Assembly (NCBI GenBank): GCA_021816465.1
Contig: JAKAYF010000006.1
Location: 1 to 50,283, forward strand
Length of the DNA: 50,283 bases
Source: Nitrospirota bacterium
Lineage (GTDB): Bacteria; Nitrospirota; Leptospirillia; Leptospirillales; Leptospirillaceae
Direction: 5' to 3'
Shown: positions 8,701-16,969 of the stretch, piece after piece
How positions within the stretch are numbered: position 1 is the first letter of the stretch
Layout: every line of letters begins with the position of its first letter
Program-made: the position numbers and the translations under genes
Notes under the pieces: generated by a model
Seen by the model: only the letters and a program-made list of their open reading frames with translations
Databases searched by the model: none
Told to the model about the DNA's origin: nothing

Positions 8701-9115
8701 TGGGCTGGCGCTCCTCTTCCTTGATATGGATGGCTTCAAGGAGATCAACGACACCTGGGGCCATGGAGCGGGAGATTACTTTTTAAAGAGCATCGGAGAG
8801 CGGATCCTGGCACATATCCGGTCTTCGGACATTGTTGCAAGGATAGGCGGGGACGAGTTTGTTGTTCTTCTTGAAATGTCTTCTGAACAGAAAGACCTGG
8901 GTCCTTTCCTGGACAGTTTTGTAAAGCGCCTTTCTGTTCCTGTGGACTATGATGGAAGAAGTCTTCAGGCGACTGTGTCGATCGGCGTATCTTTTTTCCC
9001 GAAAGATGCCCTGTCTGCGGAAGAAATGATCCGGAAGGCCGATATGGCGATGTATGCTTCGAAAAACATGGGCAAGAACCGCTGGAGTTTCTGCAGGAAA
9101 GACTCTGCGACATGA
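5732..9115 (+). CDS. Multi-sensor diguanylate cyclase (PAS/GAF repeats, GGDEF)
   Basis: The protein has 1127 residues with no transmembrane segment, so it is probably cytosolic. ATG 5732 follows AAGGAAG. Approximate order: PAS 15-135, GAF-like 155-255, PAS 263-380, GAF 386-550, PAS 556-670, GAF 680-828, PAS 836-948, GGDEF 953-1123. The cyclase domain has DHLTGLLNRQAF, the metal-binding FLDMDGFKEIND and an intact GGDEF near residue 1039. RSSD five residues before it matches the RxxD inhibitory I-site. It should make c-di-GMP from two GTP under product inhibition; no EAL domain is present. The ligands of the PAS and GAF domains are unknown. It is followed after 95 bases by a second protein of the same type, and a structured RNA leader precedes it. 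Confidence 0.92.
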   Translation: MSPDISRQGEFQTRLLPQLLDLLIDPAFIVELKEGDPFVISGANTAFLHLMGSREKEEILGQSFEGYLDSSDKTPLFLPEDVASDSSPEKEALRQDRVLLRKDKSRFLSEIRMKRLMFGEIPFLLGTVRDITEMAQQGLFQEVGKEIEHYEKKEQSLESLLARVIEKISGTFPFPEVIFSGFEEKSSIYGSRNLPACSGLPQENVYYAAIAHPENRAGNQEESMTMAVIFRDRQDLTPSLLSRLELFSRKMEKALRDSQQPGSRVHRDVLFELAPDGICLLDSDSLDIIDVNPVFCRLLGFPDKSFLVGTSILDWWELTESSAREILHKMIDVRNVSFSFEQRHIKMDGSHLLASISGAWIPYGVKGALMLHVRDVTTEHEDEILNRISVELDQKILSGLPIMDLLEFIVRKISLEFSFQIVFFTIPEPSGGIVFVGLDPSFPKYSPVLEELFSMNRWDRSPGRESSFGRAIRSGLPQFVTGDEIESSPPGSIYNAFGIASIFSIPVPRDAGQLPWGALTIADHNINDLSGRLRTRLIELAERIRIAFMRHEEMDLVRVLKLAMESSRNIEIIAFKDGRIEWANESFFKMIRSDGKLLPDIDLAGIFPEPAVKGRKVSLIEAVALSEPFTGEFEGATGGGHRFLVETMIVPLKDRTGKADRVLIQQKDITRDREIDLIDRLMNQLDEMILLGTPFPMLSFLVAAKAREIFHAEAVAIGLFGDDGRVASQAVSSISPVFEEELREWGSHVKSRESGFGEDPDFLLPGSSYLAGWMNGNRMQEFRRFSLTENNREIGYIAFFFKRIAALEADSLARIEKLARRFSLVYERYQQEEQRRLHETAMSAVANGILITGSDRQIQWVNDAFLQMSGHERDDLIGQVPFILRDSPGEDKSASNFWKKIFSGETFEGFLEDQKKDGSRYMVEATVTPILINDEIRNFVVIQKDQTQRIQQEQEFWRLAHTDHLTGLLNRQAFMERINLEIGHCQSSGNGLALLFLDMDGFKEINDTWGHGAGDYFLKSIGERILAHIRSSDIVARIGGDEFVVLLEMSSEQKDLGPFLDSFVKRLSVPVDYDGRSLQATVSIGVSFFPKDALSAEEMIRKADMAMYASKNMGKNRWSFCRKDSAT

Positions 9116-9210
9116 TATTGGGTTAATATATTCTTCAGGATCTCAATCGTTGAGTGTGTGTGGCGTTATGTTCCGGATCAGCCCGGATGACAGGGATAGG
9201 TGTCGTTTCC

Positions 9211-12200
9211 ATGGCGAAAGAAGACAAAGAACCACCAGATCCACTATTCCGTTTTCGCTCTGAAATCCTGGGAAAGGGAGATCTCCTCCTGAATCTTCCT
9301 TTCGAAGGCATTTATGTGCTGGACGAGAAGGGATTTCTGGTTGATATGAGCGATACCTTCTGCAGCAGTCTTGGTTATTCGCGGGAAGAAATGAACGGGA
9401 TGCATGTCTCCGGATGGAATGCCGTCTGGGACGATCCGGTGGTGAGTGCGCAATTTGAAAGTCTTGTCCAGAACCCCCACCGGCGGACCATCACTTTCGA
9501 GACGGTCCACCGGACAAAATCCGGCCGCTTGATCCCCGTAGAAATCCGGGCCTCTTCGATCCGGCTTGACATGGGGGTTTTTGTCTATTGCTCCTCCCGG
9601 GACAAAACCGCCGAAATCAAGGCCCGCCATCTCTCAGAGATCAATGACCTGATGCTGAGAGTCAATCAGGAGATCTCAACCGTCGAAAATGAGGGAGTTC
9701 TCCTCTCGAGGATCTGCGAAATGTCGGTGGAGTTTGGCCACCTGTCTCTTGCATGGGTTGGCCGTCCTGACGATTCGGGCAAGTTCCTCTTCCTGGCATC
9801 TTCCGGAGACACGGAGTATCTCGATGGGATCGAGATCTCTTCAGACCCCGGTCTTCTTTTCGGAAATGGTCCGGCGGGGAGGGCTTTCCGGGAAGACCGG
9901 GCCATTTTCTTTGGTAACTTCGAGTCGGATAGGCGACTGGGCCCATGGAGGGAGCGGGCTTCACTGTTTCATTTTCAGACAACAGCTTCTCTTCCGATCC
10001 ACCGGGGAGGGCAGGTCTGGGGCGTTCTGGTCGTCTACCATAAGGATATGGACTTTCTCAACACGGAGATGAAAACGCTCCTGGAAGAGCTTGCCAGGGA
10101 TATCTCCCGTGGTCTTGACCGGCTTGATGCCAGGGTCAGGGAGAGAGAGCTGTTTGCTGTCCACCAGGCACTTCTGGACAATACCGTCGTGGGAATTGCC
10201 ATGACCCAGGGGCGGAGGTTGTCTTTTGTCAACTTCCGCCTCCTTGAGCTTCTGGGCTATGACAACCCGGAAGAGCTTCTTGGTCAATCCACGCATGTTC
10301 TATATCCGGATGAGGAAGAGTATTTTCGAATCGGTAAAATCCACAGTGAAATCGATAAAAAAGGAACCGTCGGCATCACCGGTGTCCGGCTTGTGAAAAA
10401 GGACGGGACGATTCTTTTGTGCGATGTGTCGGCAAGTCTCGTAAGCATGACCCCGGAAAAAAAAGCGGTATGGACCATCGAGGATGTCACCGAAAAACAC
10501 CACCGCACGGAAAAGATCAAGCTGCTGTTGGGCCTCAACAAGATGCTCGCACAGGTCAACATGGCGGTTGCAGAAGCCCAGGAGGAGCTCAGCCTGATCC
10601 GGTCGATCTGTGACCTTGTGGTTCAGCTGGGGCACATGGAGCTTGCCTGGATCGGTCGCGCCGATGATTCGGGTGCGTTCTCATTCCTGGCCTCATCGGG
10701 GGAATCCGGATATCTTGAAAAAATGGCCGTATCTCCGGATGATCCATGTGGTCTGGGCCCTGCAGGACAAGCTCTTAGGGAAGGCAGGGCTGTTTTTAGT
10801 GGTTTGCGCAAGGAATCTCATTCCCCGTGGGTTGAGGAAGCCCGGAATTTTGGAATGAATTCGGCTGCGGCCCTTTCCATTTTCCGAAAAGGGAAAATCT
10901 GGGGATTTCTCGCTGTCTATCACCGGGCAGAGGGTTTTTTTGACGAAGACGATCTGAAGTCCTTGTTTCTTGAGCTGGCGCTTGATATTTCCCGGGGGCT
11001 TGACCGGATCGATGACCAGAAATCCCGATGGCTTCTCTCGAATGCCCTCTCCTCCATCGAGGACGGGGTGGCGATTACCGATTCTTCCCATCTGGTGACA
11101 TGGGTCAACAAGGCGTTTACCACGGTCACGGGGTATGCGCCGGATGAAATTGCGGGAAAGAATCTGAAAATTCTCCAGTCTCCGGAGACGGATTCCGAAA
11201 CGGTGGAAGACATTCGACAGTCATTAAAGAACGGAACGGTTTTTCACGGCCAGATCCTCAATCTCCAGAAAGACGGGTCAAAATTCTGGAACCTTCTCAC
11301 AATCAATCCGATGCACGATGCGTCCGGCACCATCACCGGTTTCGTCGGGGTTCAGCGGGACATCTCGGATATGGTTGCACTAAAGGAGCAGCTCGAATTC
11401 CAGTCTCTCCACGATCCTTTGACCGGATTGCCCAACCGGAGGGCGCTTGATCAGCATCTGGCGATGGCAATGGCCAGATCCCGCCGAAATGGAACGGTCG
11501 TCGCGCTGGGACTCCTGGATCTTGATGATTTCAAGGCAGTCAATGACCGTTTTGGACATTCTGCCGGAGACAGGCTTCTCATCGATCTGGTGGCGAGACT
11601 TGAGGCAAGGCTCAGGGAAAATGATTTTCTTGTGCGTCTTGGCGGAGACGAGTTCATCATTGTCGTCGAGGATCTTCTGGAGGAGTTGGTTCCCGGGCAG
11701 ATTGAACCCTTTCTGCATCGTCTTCACGAGGTGGTCGAGGCTCCATTTATCGTTTCAAACGGGCAACAGGCATTTGTCGGAATGAGTTTGGGGCTGGCTT
11801 TTTACCCCCTTGATGCAACGGAAGGAGATGCTCTGGTCCGTCAGGCTGATATCGCGATGTACAAGTTAAAAAAAGAAAAAGATAATCGAACAGTATGGTG
11901 GCAAAGAACTGACCAGTCTTCCCACATGGCCGGTTCTCCTGAACAGCTCAAGTCCTCCGATCCCTATGGTTCGGTGGTAAAGGTTCTTTTGGGAGGATAT
12001 CAGCGAGAGATTGCCGTCGTCATAGAAAAGGTGGTCGGGAGTTTTTTTGACAAGCTGGCTCTGGAATCTGAGCCCGCTGTCATCTTTTCAAGCCTGTCCC
12101 CGGAAGAAATGATGCGTCTCAGGCTTCGCCAGGTTGAACATCTCAAGTTTCTTCTGGACCCTGAAACGACCAGGGAGGCCATTCTTGCCCGTGCAACGGA

Positions 12201-12921
12201 AATTGGGCGCATCCACTGTCTCGTGGGTGTCGGGAACACTCTTCTGCTCAAGGGAAAATCTTTTTATGTGAGATATCTTAAGGACTATCTGGATCAGGAA
12301 ATACTGGTTTTGATGGATCGTACGTACATTTTGGTGGCAGCAGAATGGCGCCTCCATGAAGATGTCGAGTCCCAGCTTCGTTCCGAGGTGACCACGATGG
12401 ACCACTACCAGAGGATCCTGTCCTTGCCTCTTCCCCCGAAGGGAATAATGTGGACGGAGGCACGCGCCATTGAAGTGAGGGAACTTGGGCGCTTGCCTGG
12501 TGTTCAGGCTGTTTTGTTGGTCAAACCTGACAGTCGTGGTGTATTCGTGATTGAGGAAAATGGTGGAGCAGTCGGAGAGGTCGGTTCATTTGTATTGCGG
12601 ACACAGTCGCTTGAGCCGGTCATAGATCCTGCTTCTCCCCGTGGTCAAGGCCTTTTATCCAGGACATGGCGCTCTCTCCATTTTCAAACGGCTCCTTCTT
12701 TTCATCTTGATCCGACCCTTGCTCCCTGGCTTGATGTGGTCACCAGGCTGGGAATCAATTCGGCGATGGTTCTTCTGGTCAGGGATGATTCCAAAAAACC
12801 AGTGGCCGCCATTGCCATTTACGGAGCTTATCCCAATCAGTTCGAGTCGTCCTGGATGAAGCAGTTTGCCCTGGGGGTTGAGCAACGATGGGGGAAAATC
12901 TGGACCCTGAGCCAACATTGA
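9211..12921 (+). CDS. Multi-sensor diguanylate cyclase with C-terminal globin-like region
   Basis: The protein has 1236 residues from ATG 9211 (MAKEDKEPPDP). GTG 9154 (track) and ATG 9187 are alternatives, and none has a strong ribosome site. Order: PAS 17-134, GAF 144-304, PAS 310-430, GAF 437-600, PAS 604-727, GGDEF 729-897, helical globin-like part 919-1040, then a GAF-like tail to the end. The two GAF domains are near repeats (GPAGRAFREDRAIF versus GPAGQALREGRAVF), so a GAF-PAS unit was duplicated. RLGGDEF is intact and RENDFLVRL supplies the RxxD I-site. The tail contains RQVEHLKFLLDP and EIGRIHCLVGV, resembling the distal and proximal helices of globin-coupled sensors, with His1002 as candidate heme ligand. 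c-di-GMP synthesis is well supported; heme binding is inference. Confidence 0.9.
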   Translation: MAKEDKEPPDPLFRFRSEILGKGDLLLNLPFEGIYVLDEKGFLVDMSDTFCSSLGYSREEMNGMHVSGWNAVWDDPVVSAQFESLVQNPHRRTITFETVHRTKSGRLIPVEIRASSIRLDMGVFVYCSSRDKTAEIKARHLSEINDLMLRVNQEISTVENEGVLLSRICEMSVEFGHLSLAWVGRPDDSGKFLFLASSGDTEYLDGIEISSDPGLLFGNGPAGRAFREDRAIFFGNFESDRRLGPWRERASLFHFQTTASLPIHRGGQVWGVLVVYHKDMDFLNTEMKTLLEELARDISRGLDRLDARVRERELFAVHQALLDNTVVGIAMTQGRRLSFVNFRLLELLGYDNPEELLGQSTHVLYPDEEEYFRIGKIHSEIDKKGTVGITGVRLVKKDGTILLCDVSASLVSMTPEKKAVWTIEDVTEKHHRTEKIKLLLGLNKMLAQVNMAVAEAQEELSLIRSICDLVVQLGHMELAWIGRADDSGAFSFLASSGESGYLEKMAVSPDDPCGLGPAGQALREGRAVFSGLRKESHSPWVEEARNFGMNSAAALSIFRKGKIWGFLAVYHRAEGFFDEDDLKSLFLELALDISRGLDRIDDQKSRWLLSNALSSIEDGVAITDSSHLVTWVNKAFTTVTGYAPDEIAGKNLKILQSPETDSETVEDIRQSLKNGTVFHGQILNLQKDGSKFWNLLTINPMHDASGTITGFVGVQRDISDMVALKEQLEFQSLHDPLTGLPNRRALDQHLAMAMARSRRNGTVVALGLLDLDDFKAVNDRFGHSAGDRLLIDLVARLEARLRENDFLVRLGGDEFIIVVEDLLEELVPGQIEPFLHRLHEVVEAPFIVSNGQQAFVGMSLGLAFYPLDATEGDALVRQADIAMYKLKKEKDNRTVWWQRTDQSSHMAGSPEQLKSSDPYGSVVKVLLGGYQREIAVVIEKVVGSFFDKLALESEPAVIFSSLSPEEMMRLRLRQVEHLKFLLDPETTREAILARATEIGRIHCLVGVGNTLLLKGKSFYVRYLKDYLDQEILVLMDRTYILVAAEWRLHEDVESQLRSEVTTMDHYQRILSLPLPPKGIMWTEARAIEVRELGRLPGVQAVLLVKPDSRGVFVIEENGGAVGEVGSFVLRTQSLEPVIDPASPRGQGLLSRTWRSLHFQTAPSFHLDPTLAPWLDVVTRLGINSAMVLLVRDDSKKPVAAIAIYGAYPNQFESSWMKQFALGVEQRWGKIWTLSQH

Positions 12922-12941
12922 ACATTTGCCCGAGAACATTC

Positions 12942-12970
12942 TTTTGAGCCATGATCCCCTGTGCTACACT
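12942..12970 (+). promoter_or_regulatory. Candidate extended -10 promoter for the periplasmic protein gene
   Basis: TGC-TACACT is an extended -10; TTTTGA lies 17 bases upstream. The predicted start is near 12977, giving a leader of about 37 bases. Confidence 0.4.
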
Positions 12971-13013
12971 GGTTTTTCCCGGGATTTTCCAATCTCACCG
13001 ATCGGAGACGTTC

Positions 13014-13679
13014 ATGATGCAGTGGCTGAAAAAGATCTTTCACGGGATCGGCTTTTTGATCGTTTTTCCGGGCTTTTGTCTGGCCCAGACGGCCCCTCTT
13101 CTGGGCCCGGATCATTTTTCGGCGACGATTGAAAGCTCGTTTGATGGCAGGACGGTGACTTCACGGTTCTACCTGTCCCATATGAAGGTCCGTCTTGAAC
13201 CGCAGTTGCCCGGTTCGCTGGCAGGAGATACATACGAGATCATTCTTCCCGGATCGGGAACAATGACGATGGTCTTGCCAGAGCGGCATCTGTGCATGAA
13301 AAAGAACGTTCCGCCCCAAACAGAGGCCCAGATCCAGGCTTTTGCAGCGCGGGCAGAAAAAAGTGGAGTCCTGACGGTTGTGGGCCATGAAACGCTTGAT
13401 GGCCATCCGGTGGTTGTCAGTCTCCTGGCCTATCATTCACCGAACCCCGATACCCCCCGGACAATCAAGTTCTGGAACGCGACGGATCTCGAGAATGTCC
13501 CTCTGAGGGAGGTGGTGACCATGGCCAACGGAAATGTCTACACGCTCCATTACAAAAACATCGATCTGTCTGACCCCTCTCCTTCCCTCTTCATTGCACC
13601 CGCCAACTGTTCCCGTTTTCCGGACATCAAGTCCCTGATGAAAAACTTTGGAATGGGGGGGCATCTTTCCATTCCATGA
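13014..13679 (+). CDS. Exported protein of unknown function
   Basis: The protein has 221 residues from ATG 13014, preceded by GGAG with seven-base spacing; the track's start at 12951 lies inside the probable promoter. A signal peptide (FHGIGFLIVFPGFCLAQ) should be cleaved after CLA. The mature part reads as beta-rich (ATIESSFDGRTVTSRFYLS, MTMVLPERHLCM), reminiscent of LolA-like or DUF4412-type periplasmic proteins, but I cannot assign a family. Two cysteines remain in the mature chain (LCMKK, NCSRF). It appears to have its own promoter and lies 63 bases before queA. Confidence 0.7.
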   Translation: MMQWLKKIFHGIGFLIVFPGFCLAQTAPLLGPDHFSATIESSFDGRTVTSRFYLSHMKVRLEPQLPGSLAGDTYEIILPGSGTMTMVLPERHLCMKKNVPPQTEAQIQAFAARAEKSGVLTVVGHETLDGHPVVVSLLAYHSPNPDTPRTIKFWNATDLENVPLREVVTMANGNVYTLHYKNIDLSDPSPSLFIAPANCSRFPDIKSLMKNFGMGGHLSIP

Positions 13680-13742
13680 GCTTTGACGCCTGACTGTTTC
13701 CGGACGCTTGCTCCGGCAATCTGTTGAAAGGGTTGATCGACA

Positions 13743-14855
13743 ATGACTGCACCGTCTTCTCCTTCCGGGGGATCCGCTGAAGAAAAAGAGGACATCGCGT
13801 CTTCTTCCTATGATTATGAGCTGCCACAGTCTGCAATCCGGCTTTCTCCTCCGGAAAACCGGGATGGTTCAAGGATGATGGTTGTTCCCAGGCGGCTGAA
13901 TTCAAGGCAAGAGCTCGTTCTGGACCATGTCTCCTCCCTTCCGGACTATCTTCTTCCGGGAGACCTGATTGTTTTAAACGACACCCGGGTCATTCCGGCA
14001 AGGGTTTACGGTCAAACGTCTTCCGGTCGGGCCATTGAGGTTCTGTTCTTGTCATTCGGATCAGCTTCGGACTCAAAAGTCCTTTTTCTGGCAAGGAACC
14101 CGGGAAAAACATCCACGGAGATCGAATTTCCCGGGGGAATGACTCTCTCCGGAATCCGGCGGCTTGACGGGAAAGACTGTTATGAGGGACTCCTTCCACA
14201 GGGGCTTGATATCATTGCATGGCTTGAAAGGTCGGGCGAGATGCCGCTTCCTCCCTACATCCAGAAATACCGGAAGGCTGACAAGGCTGACCGGGAGCGC
14301 TATCAGACGGTTTTTTCCCGGACTCCGGGTTCGGTGGCCGCTCCGACCGCGGGTCTCCATCTTTCGGGGGAGATCCTGGAACGACTTGACCGTAAAGGGG
14401 TGGAGAAGGCGTTTGTGACCCTTCATGTCGGCATGGGAACGTTTCGCCCCCTTTCCGCAAATTTTCTGGGGGAACATCAAATGCACGAAGAGTGGTTCTC
14501 CGTCCCGGAGACGACTGTCGACCTGATGGAAAAAACCAAAAAAAGGGGTGGACGAATCATTGCGGTTGGAACGACGGTGGTCCGGACGCTTGAAAGCATG
14601 GCCAGATCCGGTAAAACTTCCGGGGATACGGACCTGTTTATTCGCCCTGGACATTTTTTTGTGCACGTTGACGGCCTGCTTACGAACTTTCATCAGCCCC
14701 GTTCGACCCTTCTTGTTCTTCTTGATGCTTTTCTTGGGGGAGAGGACAGATGGAGGGTTCTCTACAGGGAGGCCCTTTCCCGTGGGCTCTCGTTTTTGAG
14801 CTATGGAGATGCCTGCCTCATTCTCCCTTCGGAAGAAGGACGGAGTGCAGGTTGA
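13743..14855 (+). CDS. queA: tRNA preQ1(34) S-adenosylmethionine ribosyltransferase-isomerase QueA
   Basis: The 370-residue enzyme transfers and isomerises the ribosyl moiety of S-adenosylmethionine onto preQ1 at tRNA position 34, giving epoxyqueuosine. Family signatures include YDYELPQSAIRLSPPENRDG near the N-terminus, LPGDLIVLNDTRVIPAR, GSVAAPTAGLHLS and VTLHVGMGTFRPL, then ERIIAVGTTVVRTLES-like sequence and VDGLLTNFHQPRSTLL. About 20 extra residues precede the usual start of the family; no better start codon lies downstream before the conserved block. It acts in the cytosol. No other queuosine gene is in the window, so its neighbours say little about it. Confidence 0.95.
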   Translation: MTAPSSPSGGSAEEKEDIASSSYDYELPQSAIRLSPPENRDGSRMMVVPRRLNSRQELVLDHVSSLPDYLLPGDLIVLNDTRVIPARVYGQTSSGRAIEVLFLSFGSASDSKVLFLARNPGKTSTEIEFPGGMTLSGIRRLDGKDCYEGLLPQGLDIIAWLERSGEMPLPPYIQKYRKADKADRERYQTVFSRTPGSVAAPTAGLHLSGEILERLDRKGVEKAFVTLHVGMGTFRPLSANFLGEHQMHEEWFSVPETTVDLMEKTKKRGGRIIAVGTTVVRTLESMARSGKTSGDTDLFIRPGHFFVHVDGLLTNFHQPRSTLLVLLDAFLGGEDRWRVLYREALSRGLSFLSYGDACLILPSEEGRSAG

Positions 14856-14871
14856 CCGGCCAGGAACACGG

Positions 14872-14901
14872 TTCGATCGTATGTCCGGGATATGCTAGAC
14901 T
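14872..14901 (+). promoter_or_regulatory. Candidate extended -10 promoter for the DUF1844 gene
   Basis: TTCGAT-N18-TAGACT with TGC directly before the -10. A small hairpin (GGGCC/GGCCC, 14914-14930) would lie in the leader. Confidence 0.35.
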
Positions 14902-14964
14902 CGAAAAAACACTGGGCCGGAAGCTGGCCCGTCAAAGCCGTTTCATTCATTGAGGGAGGAATTC

Positions 14965-15618
14965 ATGGCAGAAGACCGGAAAAGTCAGGAAGAGGAAATC
15001 ATTGTTAACGACAGAAGGCCCAGATTTGATATGGACGCTCCGGAAGAGGTTGTCTCCACAACCGAAAAAGCCACGGCCGGGGAAGAGCCGGAAAGCCATG
15101 GAGGGATGCATGACCATGCAGGAGAGGATGGCCAGACAAAAGCCCCGCGAGCTCCCAAACTTGAGCATATCCTTTCTTTTCTGGCCGGGATGGCCCTTTC
15201 CCATCTGGGCATCGACCCGGAAACAGGCGTGCCGGACGCGGGGTTCAGCGTTCGGGAGGCCCGATTCATGCTCAGTCTGATGGAGATGTTCCAGGAGGCA
15301 TTTCGGGATAAGCTTCCGATCTCGGCCCTTTCCGACAGAGGGGATCTTCCTGCCGAGGAGGAGCCTCGTCTGGGACACATCCCCGCCCTTCTCGGAGCCC
15401 TTGCGATCAATGCTCTTGGCGTCGATCCCCGAACAGGCCAGCAGGTCCGCAATCCCGAGCCGCAGGCGGCCCAGTTCTATATCGACCTGATGGACCTTTT
15501 CCTGAAGGAATCAGGCGATTCCCTTCCTGTTGAAGATAGGGACTACATCAAGGATATGCTCTACCAGACAAGGATGTTTTTTGTCCGGCAGAGGGATAAG
15601 GGTCCGAAACTGTCCTGA
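14965..15618 (+). CDS. Tandem DUF1844-domain protein
   Basis: The protein has 217 residues. ATG 14965 follows GGGAGGA by four bases, against the track's TTG at 14950. An acidic, charged N-terminus (about 65 residues) precedes two related helical units: LEHILSFLAGMALSHLGIDP with MLSLMEMFQEAF, and LGHIPALLGALAINALGVDP with YIDLMDLFLKES, ending KDMLYQTRMFFVRQ. This is the DUF1844 pattern (hydrophobic helix, then a long helix pair), here apparently duplicated; single-copy versions are more usual. No catalytic residues are evident. Soluble, function unknown. Confidence 0.72.
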   Translation: MAEDRKSQEEEIIVNDRRPRFDMDAPEEVVSTTEKATAGEEPESHGGMHDHAGEDGQTKAPRAPKLEHILSFLAGMALSHLGIDPETGVPDAGFSVREARFMLSLMEMFQEAFRDKLPISALSDRGDLPAEEEPRLGHIPALLGALAINALGVDPRTGQQVRNPEPQAAQFYIDLMDLFLKESGDSLPVEDRDYIKDMLYQTRMFFVRQRDKGPKLS

Positions 15619-15654
15619 AATGGTTTGTCCGGTTTTAAAACCTGGAAGACAAGG

Positions 15655-15672
15655 GGGAAGCGCAAGCTTCCC
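15655..15672 (+). other. GNRA-capped hairpin between the DUF1844 and AsmA-like genes
   Basis: GGGAAGC-GCAA-GCTTCCC is a perfect seven-base-pair stem with a GNRA-type loop. It has no T-run, so it is more likely a stabiliser or processing site than a terminator. It lies 16 bases before the next start codon. Confidence 0.4.
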
Positions 15673-15687
15673 TGATAGCGATAGAAA

Positions 15688-16956
15688 GTGAAGGATCCTT
15701 TCATCGAAAGAGATGGCCTGTCAGGACGTTTTTCCCGAAAAGCGCTGTTCTGGACGCTTTTGGGGCTTGTATTGTTTTTTGGTGGCATCTTTTTCATTGG
15801 CCATGTCCTTGAAAGTGCTCTTTCCAGGGACCTCGGGAGGTCTGTTGCCCGAACCTTCCATGGGTCGCTTTCGATTCGTTCGCTGAAAGTGGGGATTTTT
15901 TCCAGGACGCTTGAGGTTCGTGGGGCGACGATCTCCTTTCCGCTTTCCGGTTCCTCCAATGGACAAGGCCCTATGACGCCGCTGGTGAGGATCCGGAAAG
16001 TATCGGGCCATTTCCGGCTTTTTTCCCTGCTGAACCGGGTCTACGATATCAGGGACCTGTCTTTTTCGGGTGTCAGGATCACCGCCGTCAACCAGGGGGG
16101 GCGTGACAACTTCAGAAATGTTCTGACCCGGTGGTCATCGGGAATCCATGGTGGGGTCGAGGGGGGCGCAACGGTCAGGGACTTCCGGATCAAGGATTCT
16201 TCCATTCTTCTCCTGAAGGGCAACGGAAATGTGATTCTCAAGATACAGGGACTTTCCGGGGAGATCAGGCCCAATCTTCTGATGGACCGTTTTCGTGCCC
16301 GTTTTCGTTCCGGTCCGCTCACGCTCCATTTTCCCGGTGGTCCCCTGAGGGTTCCTGCCACAAGACTCAGCGGGTCCTTTGACTCGGGTACCCTTCGTGA
16401 CTTCAGGGTTGACCTCCTGCAGGATCCTTCCCATGTCTCAATTGAGGGACGGGTCACCCAGATTAGCGAGTCTCCGTTCCTGGACCTGTTTTTTCATGGA
16501 AACCTTGATCTGGCCGGGCTTTCTTCAATGCTTTCCCATGTTGACAAAACGGGCAGCAAAATAAGGGGGATGCTCAGGCTGGACGGATATATTCATGGTC
16601 CATTCGATCGCTGGAAAGGGAAGGCCATTCTCAGCGGAAAAACCCTTTTCCTGGGCGGGGAGGCGATTGACCGCCTCTCGGTTGAGGGGCACTTCGCCCC
16701 GTTTGTTCTTCGGCTTGATCCGGTTCTCATCGATTCGGGAAAAAGGCATGTTCACGGGACAATGTCTGCCCGGTTTTCCGGGACGAATCCGGGTGTCAAC
16801 GTCGATATGGCCGTCGACGAACCATCTCCTTCCTTTCTCGGGTCGGTTCCGATGACGGTCAGGGTGTTCCGCCGAATTCCGATTTCCGGAGATTTTTTTA
16901 ACAATAAATCATGGAAAAACCTCTGGAAGAAAGTGATGGGAGATGATTTTTCCTGA
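15688..16956 (+). CDS. AsmA-like membrane-anchored protein
   Basis: The protein has 422 residues. GTG 15688 is the first start after in-frame TGA and TAG stops, with no strong ribosome site. One N-terminal membrane anchor (ALFWTLLGLVLFFGGIFFIGHVLE) is followed by a long beta-rich periplasmic part: LSIRSLKVGIFSRTLEVRGA, LYDIRDLSFSGV-like and LLMDRFRARFRSG blocks. This is the pattern of AsmA/DUF748/TamB-type proteins, which act in outer-membrane or lipid homeostasis. It is shorter than AsmA itself and lacks the typical C-terminal block, so the assignment is to the superfamily only. Its 3' end lies 13 bases before the ntrY start. Confidence 0.6.
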   Translation: MKDPFIERDGLSGRFSRKALFWTLLGLVLFFGGIFFIGHVLESALSRDLGRSVARTFHGSLSIRSLKVGIFSRTLEVRGATISFPLSGSSNGQGPMTPLVRIRKVSGHFRLFSLLNRVYDIRDLSFSGVRITAVNQGGRDNFRNVLTRWSSGIHGGVEGGATVRDFRIKDSSILLLKGNGNVILKIQGLSGEIRPNLLMDRFRARFRSGPLTLHFPGGPLRVPATRLSGSFDSGTLRDFRVDLLQDPSHVSIEGRVTQISESPFLDLFFHGNLDLAGLSSMLSHVDKTGSKIRGMLRLDGYIHGPFDRWKGKAILSGKTLFLGGEAIDRLSVEGHFAPFVLRLDPVLIDSGKRHVHGTMSARFSGTNPGVNVDMAVDEPSPSFLGSVPMTVRVFRRIPISGDFFNNKSWKNLWKKVMGDDFS

Positions 16957-16969
16957 GGGAGGTTCCCCC

